A stretch of DNA of 64,000 bases from Taenia hydatigena (taxonomy: Eukaryota; Platyhelminthes; Cestoda; Cyclophyllidea; Taeniidae). Below the pieces are notes generated by a model. The model was not told where the DNA came from, did no database searches, and was given only the letters and a program-made list of their open reading frames with translations. Shown here piece by piece: positions 1 to 10,545 of this stretch. How positions within the stretch are numbered: position 1 is the first letter of the stretch; each line of letters starts with the position of its first letter. The position numbers were made by a program, and so were the translations under genes. The stretch is from positions 11,861,629 to 11,925,628 of the forward strand of contig JADWOT020000002.1 of the NCBI GenBank assembly GCA_036345935.2. The letters run 5' to 3'.

Positions 1-1640
1 TTAGTGGTAAGGATGAAGGACCCTTGATGCTTTGTACGGTAAGTGAGTGGTCACGAAAAATCTCAAACCAACTGTTTAGTAGTAGGTAGATATTTTTGGC
101 GCAGACACAAGCAAAAGCCTTGAAACTTTTCTATTTTCTGTTTTTCTATTTTATGAGTTGCACTCCAAGAAGTAAATCAGTAAGAGCTCAGTAACATTAA
201 CGCTTTCTCAAAATTCACTAAAATGCACAAAGTAAATAGGAACAGAAAGTGTTGTTTAAGTCCATCACTGGTGATCAGGTGCAGAACTCTGTTCACCTTG
301 CTTGGAGAGCGGGGCGTGGATTGTGTTGATGGTTGAGCGTCTAGTGAATGTCACCATCCCCCGAGTGAAATTGCAGTGCAGACGTGGCCGTAAAGTCTAG
401 TCAAACGTTCCGTTACGACTGGTCATGTAGAGGCGCATCTGGCTGACTGCGGCTTTTTACTTTGTTCGCCATTATCCTGTTCTTGTAGTCGTCTCTTCTC
501 GCCTCCATTCCTGCTCTCATCTTCTATTGCAGCACTGTACAATTTCACCTCCAAGCATGAATGTGGCACTTTTGTCGCGGTCCCGTGTAGATCAAAATTA
601 AAAACACACACCAAATGAGAGCGAACTCCTCGCTCTCGTGCAGATCAGTACGTTAACTTTAAACTCGATTAACTCGAAATTCGTCCGTTCGAGTGGGTCA
701 TTACTACAGAATTGCATTCAGTACTGAAGGTTGATATCGGCGACCCAACGTAGACGTTATTTACCCTTGAAAGTGAGCTAAATCCATATGTTAGTCCATG
801 TATTTTTAAGGTTCTGCCTAACTTTTTAGCGTCATTTGATCTTAAAAGTTCGTTCTTAAAATGAATACATTTGATTTCGCTATGGTATAATTTGTTTATC
901 TACCGACCTAGATCTATTTGTAGGTCATACAGTGACGACATTTATGCTTGAGTACAAACTAAACCAAAGTCTTGAGGCTTAAAATAAACCATGGTCGGCA
1001 TTACAAGTCGTATAATAACGTTATTTTACTTCGGAGACAGTAAATAAAAACCTGAAAAATCAGCGACACATATCTGTGACGCTCCTCTGAAATGTGTTAT
1101 TTGCAGCTTAACCCAATTGTCATTTTTCTCTTCTTGGTGCATAAAAAGGCTGTGTGATCAAACTAATCGGATACACTTTGTCCATCTTTCCCATCCGATC
1201 CTTTTCTCTGCTTTCAGTTGTCCCTTTCGATGCACAGTCTTTGGTGGATGTCACACCTTACTGACCTCACTTATTAATCACATTTCCCACTTCCCACAAC
1301 TCATTGATGTTAAAGCGATTTCTATGCCTCTCTGCGCTAAATAGCGGATCTGTTAGCAGTCCTTCCGCACAGCATCAGCATTGCAACAAAACAAGACCAG
1401 CTGAGGAGGTACAGATTCCTCTCAAACAACACCTCATTAGCGTTAGCCAGTGTGGTGACTACTGCATCTTCTCCCACTGCCAAATTTCCTTCAGACAATG
1501 CAAATTAAAGAGTCTTGGGAATGGAAGGCCAAGTCCTTATTTCATTGTGAAGAGGTGTAATTAGTGGGTTCTCTTAACCCTCATGTGCGAGTCGACTGTA
1601 CTTGCTTTGGTCCTGCAGGCGATGGCACTACTCTAAGGCC
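1..1640. other. Non-coding stretch, no gene recognised
   Basis: Only short open frames without coding character or convincing splice contexts are visible. The one structured element is a pair of degenerate satellite units at 614-731, listed separately. Confidence 0.5.
614..731 (+). repeat. Two solitary degenerate units of the 53-bp satellite
   Basis: The segment from about 675 to 731 aligns end to end with the unit of the large array at 37.3-46.3 kb: a GAAATTCG start, a central ACTACAnAATT and a CATTCAGTnnTGAAGG end. The sequence just before it (614-650) has the GAGAGCGAA and CTCTCGTGnAGATCA blocks of another unit. Both match the older 'attgcattcagtgagagc' version seen at 18.5 and 29.9 kb better than the homogenised array. 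Confidence 0.45.
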
Positions 1641-1649
1641 ACCCAGGCA

Positions 1650-2170
1650 TGAGTCTTAGGGCAATGACTAATCTGCATGCTCTGTTAGGCTTTGGAGTAG
1701 AAGAGCGTGGTGAGGAGGGATGTTGACGGTCACGAGTTCTGTAGTTCAACTACATTGGTACATCTACCACTCAAATGGTCTCCTACACCTCCATTTTTAA
1801 GCGCCCAAATAGTGCCTGGAAATCGATTGTAGAGAGAAGGCCATTGTGTTAGTGCACTTTAATCTACTCAGGATAGTCCGTCACACTTTGTCATCGGTCC
1901 TAGTAGTTGGCGAATTTCAATGTGCTCTGGTTCCGCTGCCTCCATTGATGTGATGCAGAAGATTCCAACTCTCCTTGATGAATGACCCATTTGGCTCAGC
2001 GCAGCAGTAAAATCTTCTGTTCTGTTCTAAGAGGAAATGTTGTTCTGCCATCTGACGTCTGCCATCCTTTTGAAGGTACAAAATTTTGTGAGCGGCTTTA
2101 TTCACCGGATCTCTAAAATAGGAAGCATAGCTCCTCTAGCATTGACCACTATTTGAGATCTCCTGCTCTA
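1650..2170 (-). repeat. Diverged copy A of a duplicated coding-like segment
   Basis: Read on the minus strand, this stretch aligns over roughly 450 bases with the plus strand at 57190-57640. Conserved pieces in order are the reading frame ending CCAEPNGSF..KESW..GSGT.AH (1917-2105), a spacer with ctaggaccgat and actaacac, an acceptor-like ttccag, and a second block beginning gcactatttgggcgc. I judge identity at about three quarters by eye. The copy at 57 kb keeps a donor-like GT after its first block where this copy has GC, so this one looks more decayed. The protein family is not recognised. Neither copy has transposon ends that I can see, so a segmental duplication or an unrecognised mobile element are both possible. 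Confidence 0.7.
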
Positions 2171-4514
2171 GTTATCGTCGACGTCCTTGTCACCTCACGA
2201 GCCTGAGCGCTCTTAAAACAGCATTAAAGCAGCTGTAACCGAATCAAGGCAAGATTGTGGCAAGAAAACCTGGAAGTTGGTTAATTTGATTACTTCCGGA
2301 GGTACTCACACTTATGACTATTCCGCCTAATTCACCAAACAACTTACAGCCCATCCATCAGTCTGGTTCGGATTGTCCGATATTGCTAAAAATTAGCGCG
2401 ATGGCTTGACACTGAGCCCGCCCAATCCTTGCTACTGTCAGCTTTGCATTTCCAACTACCGCCTTCACTGGAGTTCAGTTTGCGGTTACGTATTTCCCTA
2501 CTTACCTCGGTCCCCTAAATTTTAACGAGTGGCAGCTTCGTTGAAATAAATGCCCGAACTGTAGTCCACCGATTACGCCTAACACCTTATCCTCATCGTC
2601 ACCCTAGGCAGTATTCGCACTGGAGTGGCGCATGGATGACTGACAACGCGGTATTGTCACCTGTTTCAATCAAACAAGGCTACCAACTAAGAGACAGCTG
2701 AAGACAGTGACAAGAGTGCTTAGCAAACGCATTGCTGATAAGTAATGCTTTTTGGTTTTGGCGTGCTCGTTTTTAAAGGCCCCCACAGAGATAGGCTTAA
2801 GTTCCCACGCGGACGACTGACTGGTTGACTTGGACACGCCTCAGAGAGCCTTGATTTATCTTTGTGTTAGCTACAAGACTCATGTTTAACTGTGTTGCTA
2901 TCATGACATGTGGCTTTTGAAGGTGTTACTTCTTCGTGCTCCATATTACTCGTGACTTAAAGTGTGTGTTGGGCACGTTGGTATGCAGAATGCGCCGGGA
3001 GACTTTCCTGGTTAACTTTGTTCGCAACTCACCAACACCCGTTTCTTCGAGAGCTCGCATGATCAATTAAAGACTGCAAATTTCGTCAGATTTAAGTGCC
3101 ACAACCCTGAGCATCTAAACAATTTGCGTAGCGGTTTATTTAAGGAGTGACTTTTGAGTGACCATCAGCAGACTTGGCATTAGCCAGGATTGCGAGCAAC
3201 CCCAACACATTTACTTTCTAGGATCAATCGATTCCGTCTCCCAACTCTGTAGGCAGATGCGAATGGTCTTTGTGCACCACCAAATAATTTGTTTTCAGTT
3301 TACACCTTGCACGTCGACATCCCTCATTGGGCTAGTGGGTTATATTGTTTCCTCGTAAGCCAGCTAGCTGACCTACATTGAGTGCGTGTGAGACTTATCA
3401 CCTCTATCAACTTGTAATTACTTTTCTCCATGAAGGAGCTGTCGTTCATCTAGAGTCGTCAGTCAGTGCCAATCCAAAGATATGCATTTTGGAATGCAGA
3501 AAATATTAAGAACAAATTAATAGTCCTTGATTTTAGTTGTCATCTGATAATACACGAGGCATGGTACGTGTATGCCTGGCTTCCAAGACGTTCTCTCTTC
3601 AGTTGTTTCTGCGTGATGGGAAGTTTCGCGATTAGCTCTTCTGGTGAAGAATAGAAGATGGTCTTCAGCCTGAGGCACCCACCTTCGAATGGGTGGTGCT
3701 TTGGCCCTTCACACCCATTCCAGGCACGATCCAACAAATTTTGCTAGATAGTGCCCTAGTTGAGCTAAAATGGTTTCAGAAGACAAGCAAGCTCGTAGCA
3801 CATCCACAGGTTCAAACTTTGTGGTTTGATCTGGAAATTCCACCGAAGGATGAAGTCAAAATTAATCGTCTGGACTGACTAACACAAGTCTCTAGTTCAC
3901 AATGCATGGTCATGAAGTGCCACGTGTGCATTTGACGAGTCCTCACAAATTACGTCGTGCCATCGCAGCGAAGTGCGATGGAAAATGTTATGAATTTTTT
4001 AAAATCCCGATGCTAATTGATTAAATAGAAGGCTAAACTAATTGGTTACACAGTTCTCTGCTCCTTCTTGGTCGTCAACAGTTTCAGCAAACGGTAGCCA
4101 AGGTCAATGAACTTGTTTGCACACTGGTCCACACCGATCGCGCCTAACACATTATAACTTCGTGACTCCAAGTTGATGGACAAAAAGTGTCAAGATAGAA
4201 GACTTTACTTGTGTAAACACACAATTTGGATAACTGGCGATTCGTCACACTAATTCTTATCGAACATAACTTGTCAACGTTTATGTAATCGCCTACAATA
4301 CCCGCTAGCGTTAAATGACCCGAAGTGCAGGTGACTCCAGTTAACGCATCATTGTAATCAAGCGAGCCGTCGATTTATGCGTAAAGACTCATCGGCTTCT
4401 GCAGTCTCCTTCGGTTCTCTTGGCAGTAAAAAAACCATTTCCGAGAGTGGCTTGTAGCTTTGTCTGGGGGGCACCCCCACACTACACCAGTCCCCATTGC
4501 ATTGAGCAGCTGCC
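2171..4514. other. Non-coding stretch, no gene recognised
   Basis: Short ORFs occur at 3158-3358 and 3466-3878 on both strands, but they overlap each other and have no recognisable motif or splice context. I see no repeat structure. Confidence 0.45.
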
Positions 4515-4697
4515 ATGGATTCCCGATTAGGCGGCGATTCGTATTTGAGGGTTTATGAAGATCACGTCCAGCAGCCTGAACACGAGATTGACTGCAAATG
4601 GAAAGAATACTTTTCCTCTGTGCTGTCCACCTTGTCTACCAGCGAGTATTCGGGTCGTGAGCTGAGGCGGCTGGAATACAGGCATCTATTGGATTGA
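4515..4697 (+). CDS. Hypothetical 60-residue ORF
   Basis: An ATG in a favourable context (gccATGG) opens a frame of 60 codons ending in TGA. The product is hydrophilic and rich in acidic, arginine and aromatic residues, with a WKEYFSS segment and an ELRRLEYRH stretch that could form a helix. The composition is more protein-like than neighbouring random frames, which is the only argument for it. No signal peptide, membrane segment or known domain is visible. It could be a first exon, but there is no clear donor near its end. It lies 380 bases upstream of an FN3 exon relic on the same strand, with nothing to connect the two. Confidence 0.2.
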   Translation: MDSRLGGDSYLRVYEDHVQQPEHEIDCKWKEYFSSVLSTLSTSEYSGRELRRLEYRHLLD

Positions 4698-5080
4698 AAG
4701 CTACAGGTGTATTTCGTTCACTGCTCTTAATACCATATCGTGGGCTACAAATACCTGCACAGACTTTCTTTTCCGCTTATTTTCTGGTGATTTGATGTCC
4801 ACTGACCCAACAATTTCGTGATTACCATCAGTGGAAGGTGAGAACATGCGTCGGAACAATTTCTTGGACAGTCGTATTTAAAGCAACACCGGCAGGTCTG
4901 CCCCATTCCACCCTCTGCTGCCCTACCTATGTGCAATCAGTAGTAGTCACTCATTCACCATTCTAATCATTCTAATTTATTGATTACATTTATTCCTATT
5001 GAAATGAGAGAAAATGGGCGAACACAAAACTTTGTCCTTTTCAGCAATAATGATAACTATTCTCACTTTCCATAGCGCAG

Positions 5081-5389
5081 ATCTTACTCTTCTCCTGTAC
5101 GTGCAACTCAGCGCAGTTGACTTTCGGACGGTAAAGTGGTATGGAAACCACCAGATAAAACCAACGGTCGCATTACTGATTGCACCATCAAATGGGAGTC
5201 TCGAGGATAGACGGCAGAAAATCGCTCAACTCTCCTTAAGTAGTTTTCATGCTTTTACTCACCTGAGACCAAAACAACCTGTTTGCGCCTCTGTTCCTGC
5301 ACACACCCAAGTGGCACTATCGCTTTTGTTCCCATGTGTTGGTCATCGCAGTAAATATGTGACAGCCAATGCACCAGATTTGAAGCAAG
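5081..5389 (+). pseudogene. EG95-like FN3 exon relic (exon 2 only)
   Basis: A catagcgcag acceptor is followed by 309 bases that align with the FN3 exon of the gene at 24968-25276, which is also exactly 309 bases. Both start with two bases completing a phase 1 codon and then share a VQL..VD..TV..W beta-strand pattern. Later come a LEDRR/LEDKR segment, a LRPKQ block matching the LKP turn, and a GHRSKYVTA strand. The frame is open throughout and runs on to a stop at 5445. At the exon end the donor is GC (caag|gcgagt) instead of GT. No signal-peptide exon, promoter module or hydrophobic exon 3 was found nearby, so I call it a relic rather than a gene. The family is that of cestode oncosphere antigens with one extracellular FN3 domain. 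Confidence 0.6.
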
Positions 5390-5489
5390 GCGAGTCTATT
5401 CTACTCGTTTTATCAAAGGCTGCATTACGATTAGCAAGTGATTAGCGCAAAGTGAAAATTGATGGCCCCCATATCCTCATTTATTATTC

Positions 5490-5676
5490 CCATACAAACC
5501 GTGAGTGTTTGTGCGTTCGTCTCCCTTGACGTCGGAATCCCATAAGGAACCAGATTTTCGAATGGAGAGTCGCTTCAGTTGGAGCCACGAGTGTCCGTTT
5601 CTGTCTCCGTTTGTGCACACTATAAGCCCTATGTTTCAACTGATGTTGGCAGGATCTGCACCACCTGCAAAACAAG
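5490..5676 (+). pseudogene. Second, 5'-truncated FN3 exon relic
   Basis: This follows the first FN3 relic by about 100 bases and ends with the same terminal block (gcaccacctgcaaaacaag|gt versus gcaccagatttgaagcaag|gc). A frame different from the ATG-initiated one reads FSNGESLQLEPRVSVSVSV and then VGRICTTC. This resembles the C-terminal half of an EG95-type FN3 domain: a F.DG..L..LKP turn, a beta strand, then a short strand ending in T.C. The N-terminal half of the domain is absent. It is probably a tandem partial duplication of the preceding exon. Lack of the rest of the gene argues against function. Confidence 0.45.
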
Positions 5677-5719
5677 GTCTGCCAATTTTGCCCGTCCTGT
5701 CAAATGCGGTAGCATGATT

Positions 5720-6298
5720 TCCGTCTCTTTGGATTAGGTCGAAATGGCGGTTTAAAGGCTTTCCTAAGCCATTGGAATTGTTATATCCTTAATTACACGC
5801 CATTGGTTGCTGACATGAAACACACTGCAGATACTTACAAAGGCACATTCATCACGGTTGTCAAATATGCCCCATAATGCATTTGTGTATGCGTTGATAA
5901 ATATCCCTAGGGAGGTACAAATTAGGTGGAAGAGGAGGGCTTAGCTGCTCTCCATGGGAACGCTCCCTTGATTCCTGCAGCCGCCAACCTTGGAAGATCC
6001 GCTTCTGTACCCGCAGTGAATATGACAAAAATATCCGCTTTCCCTCTTGTAATTACCAATTTAAGGACACCTCTCCCACGACTAAACTCTCCACTGCTCA
6101 GGAGTCCTCTTCGGCTCCTGCAACCCAAATAACGAAGCCACTTGGATTTCTGTTGTGGCCACGATGGAGAGATCTACTTTGCCTCTGACAACCACAAAAT
6201 CAAAGCGATATAAACCGTCTCTCACAATCACCACGATTGAGATGTCCATTTCTTCGCCTCCAACCTATACAAATAAGGAATCATCTTCGACCTCTGCA
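5720..6298 (+). other. Non-coding stretch, no gene recognised
   Basis: Overlapping ORFs on both strands at 5922-6132 mirror each other and reflect locally low stop density. No hydrophobic exon 3 of the FN3 family is found here. Nothing else is recognisable. Confidence 0.4.
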
Positions 6299-7715
6299 AT
6301 CACCTTACGCAACAGTGAGAACACGTCCCGATATTTTAATGCATTGATATGCATGTGACAATGCTCAGCAGTACTGATTGTCAAAACTGCTCACCAACAA
6401 TCATGTGTGCCAAATAAGAGGCGTATGACGATAAAGGAATCCAGTCTATATTTGCCAGGAAGGAGACCTTGATAATAAAACCCGTCTCATCAACACTCTG
6501 CCTGGACAGCAAAACCAACATCTTACACAAGCCATTACGTTGCAGTATAATGAATTGTGGCCAAATCAAAGCACACCACGAATGGGATTCGAAATTGGGG
6601 TGGGTAGACGTGCAAGATGGGTGCTGGGACGGTGCTCGCAACGACGAGAGACAAGGCTGCACACGCATGTTCAAATGCACGCTTTGGGTAACAAGTGATC
6701 TGATGCACCGGTTTCGTAACTGGGCGGAGCTAACCAACTCTCAGCTAGGTAATACAATTTGACCCTCATTTAGTTGCTCCATTTCGTATGCGGTTCCCAT
6801 ACTAGCAGATGCATCTGCTGCAACACACCATGCTGATCCTACAGATTGTAAATGGAGGTAGAGGAGGGCACGACAGCATATATCACGTCCAAAAGGATCA
6901 AAAGGCGTTTACTTAACATTTGGCTGTAAATTATATGCAATATATCGTACCGTGCGCCGCATAACATTTCAACACTAGCCGATAACGAAAGAGACGCACT
7001 CAAACTCTGCATTAATATGTGTGTGAAGGTGATAATGAAGGCGAAACAGCGAGAAATGAGGCAGGATCAGTGCTCAGAGTCACTGCACTGACAGATAAAC
7101 TGTCCAGCTAGTTGCTTTCTTTTGTTCGCAATGAAGTGCGAGAACCACCAATCAACCGGAATGCACACGCACCGAACCTCGCACATCGCTGACCCTCGAG
7201 GTGATCATCATACTTCCCAACTGCAGCATATCAGACACGCGGTATCGCAGACTCTCCAACCTGGAGAGTCGACTCGAATTGTTTATGTCATCCAAAAGGG
7301 ACAACCTAACAGCACGCGAAGAGATGAATGAAACAAACCCACTATTCGAAACATAACATAGTTTGCAAAGAAGATCATGACGTTGATTTCAAAGAAAACC
7401 GAATCCATCGTGCACTTTCCTAAATTCTACCGTATTAGTATATGCGCTTTGTCCAGCAAGCCCACATCGCATGCAGCAAAAAGGCACATTTTGTGCAATC
7501 GTTTGGAAGGATGGCAATTCTAGGACGTCACTTTATGTGTTTGCGCGCTCAGTTATGCCTTACTGTTTCATGGAATATTGCGTTGGCTGAATTTTATGCT
7601 CACTACCACCAATCGCAAGCCCGCAACCAAAAACAGCTACTAGTAGACAGGCTTGACTGAGTTGACCAGGTGCCTCAGGACCAGTGTCCATTGGCCAGTC
7701 GCAACGCACACGCAC

Positions 7716-7748
7716 GCAAGCATGCATGCATGTATGTATGTATGCATG
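7716..7748. repeat. CATG/TATG microsatellite in the left arm
   Basis: A run of catg and tgta tetranucleotides. The matching site in the right arm (near 16185-16204) is 29 bases shorter. It lies about 50 bases outside the outer end of the identical core. Confidence 0.8.
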
Positions 7749-8129
7749 GTATGTGAGCGCGGTGATGCACTTGCGTCGGGCATCAGAGCCATCCGTAAAG
7801 TGAGCTTTCCGCCAGCCCAAACGGTCGGGGATGGAACGGATTGGGGTCACTCGCGCCCATAGGCTATCCAGGTTGTAACAAATGGCAACCCAAATCTTAG
7901 CTTGTTAGTCTGCGTTTTCTACAAAGAACTCAGCTAATATTAGAGCCGGCGTGAGTACTGCATTAAAGATCCCCTTTATTGACGCCCAGAAAATATGAGA
8001 GTAGTGATATTTTAGTCCAATATGAATGAGTGAGTTAGTATGCGTCGCTGCATGTGGCTAATCTGGAAAAGGGTGATGTGATGATGAAGTCACAATTGTA
8101 TCTTTTTTTGTGGTACCTAATTGGTGCAT

Positions 8130-8372
8130 TTTGGCGGAGAGCTGCAGATGTCTGCATGACCGTATGTCCGGAAGGTTATGTGACCAGTGGTCTAGGTTTG
8201 GCCTGTTTGGCGTGTGTGTGTGTGCAATGGTTTGTGGTCGACCCAAGAGGCAGCAACTATGGTAAGGTCCAGTTCCATGAATGAACGCCAGCGCTGATCA
8301 CATCCAACAGCTCCATCTATCCACTCTGAATTGCAAATCACCTGTCTAAACTGGATTCGAGGTGAAGAAGTG
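8130..8372 (+). repeat. Copy 1 of a 240-bp subrepeat
   Basis: Runs from the block gctgcagatgtctgcatg through tgtgaccagtggtct and aacagctccatc to actggattcgaggt. It recurs in the same orientation in the spacer at 13046-13285, and inverted in the right arm at about 15559-15801. Confidence 0.8.
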
Positions 8373-10545
8373 CGTACAACGCTTAATGTTGTGGTTAAAC
8401 AAAGCTGGCCATTGTTGATACCGCTATAAATTACTCCAAATTTATTTGACATGTCTATAAAGAAGTACCATCAAAAAATCACTGTCAAAGCAATTTCTGA
8501 TTTCTCAGTGGAAGCCAGCTCTTGTCCTTCCATGTCGTTCTGTGCTCTACCGGCATGAAGGAAGGCTTATCGTATTTGTGGCGAGAACCTCAACGTCTGT
8601 GCGCGCAGAAGTACTCTTGTGCCGTCGATGGGATAGTAAAGCCTTTCCATGCACATGTCTAATGCATTCGTTGCACGTCGTCGTCCCACTATACTGACGT
8701 GGTCAAAACGAGTGCGTGTCACGAGAGTTGGCGAGGCGGACGAAGATAGTTGCTGTGATGGCTTCTGATGTTTCACTCTGCAGATTTTAAGATCTCGCAA
8801 ATTATGCTAGTACCATTGCATCCGTTGCCATTTTATGTCGGTGACTACCACATTGCGCATTTGATTGATTCGGGGCATCCTTTAGCTACATCTTTTCACC
8901 AAATCCCACTTTGCATTCAGCAACAAGTCTTTCAATCCTAGCACAAGAATATGTATTGCATTGTTATTCATGATACCGCCTTCTATGCCCATACGCATAC
9001 CATTTAAAATAGATTAGGATGCATACAAAACATTCCCACCACACTTGATGAACCAATTCAAATCGCCAGACAGAGCACCGTCCTTCTCACCAACACAATG
9101 AACAGAGAAGCACACAACAAATGAGCCATTCCATCCACTACACCATCTACTGGAAACTTCCTGCCACAAAAGTAACTTCACACCTCACTCTCTAAACACC
9201 CTTCCCTTATTGTGCGTCTACACTTCTGCTCCCGTTCATAGCAGACGATACTATGGACGGATAGCATGTCACCTACATCGAAAGCGCAAGCTCAAATCAT
9301 CGTGGCATGAGCCTACTCTTCCCCTCCTAACTCATTACCAGATAAACATAGAAAGGAGAGGCGTAACAGTTGAGCAACCAGATCAGCTGGTCAACGGAGA
9401 CCGCCGCGACAGCACCATTGCTGCTGCACATTAAACACTGGAAGCCCAACCATGAAGCCAAGCATAACAGCCCAAAACCACTAACATGACACCTCCTATC
9501 CACACGCAATCAAAGCTCCCTGATTTCTTACTCACGTACCTGCAAACCTATCAACTGATCTGTCCACTCCTCTCCATAAAAAACAGACTGTTAATGTGAC
9601 AGCGAATTTTATTTGAGCAAAGTGAGGTGTTCAAAACACACGGATGGGACAGCCCCAAGTACCACTTACGCAAGCTCCACCAAATTTTTGCAAGCATTAT
9701 TTGCACAGCGAGATTGAAACATCCTGTAGACGTCCAGAGCCAAATAATATGACTTCGTGTTCTAGTGTGGCGCACAGCAATGACGAATGCCAACTATTAA
9801 AGCAAGTCCGCATTTGTTCATGCGGATCACACCAAAATAGGAACGGTGGCGATAACAACGACGAAAACACATCCATCGACACACACCTGCAGTCGATACT
9901 ACTCAGCAAAACATTCAACGGACACAATAGTATGCACTTGTCACTTGTTCCCTTCGCGCACATTGCATTGATTTTGTAGCCACATCCCACAGCACTCACA
10001 CCCATGCGTGTGAGAGCACATCAATCCACTTTCCTTCCACTGGCTTCCATCACTCGTCGCTCCACAGGACAATCGATGAAGAGGTGGACGTTGTGAGAAT
10101 GTGGCCTGCATTGCTGTTCGCGACAACACAGAGATGGGTGCATTCCAACTCCGAGTTGGTGGGTGGAGGTGTTGGGTGCTACCTGTAGTTCTGTTCGTCC
10201 ACGGACCAGCGTCGCATCGCACCTTGATTGCACACGCACAAATGGACCAACGGCACGACCACGGCACAGATCACACCCACTGCACTGGCATCACCTCAGC
10301 CGTTGCGACCATACGCATCTGCATATATGGACGTGAGGACCTACGGGACACCCCTATTTTGTCAGTGTCGACCAATCCGATGGCGCAAATCGGCATAGCG
10401 ATATGACGCATCAACACGACGCGTTGTGACCTCGAGTCCTCACACCACGTGGTATGACTCACGACATTTTTTCTCCAATTATATCATTTACGGCTACGCA
10501 GACTGCACGATCCACTACATGCAGATCGAAGTCGCGCACTCATTT

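Larger units (their letters stand above)
6299..10545. repeat. Left arm of a large inverted repeat
   Basis: The plus strand here is the reverse complement of 13395-17617. In the core, mirrored positions sum to 23931 without any shift. I find the first mismatches at 7799/16132 on the outer side and 10437/13494 on the inner side, so 7800-10436 pairs with 13495-16131 (2637 bases) with no difference in any block I compared. Outside the core the arms stay collinear but diverged, about 85-88% by eye, with small indels; the outermost base pair is 6299/17617. All ORFs in this arm have mirror twins in the other arm and none has coding character. No transposase, target-site duplication or terminal motif was seen. 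Confidence 0.95.
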
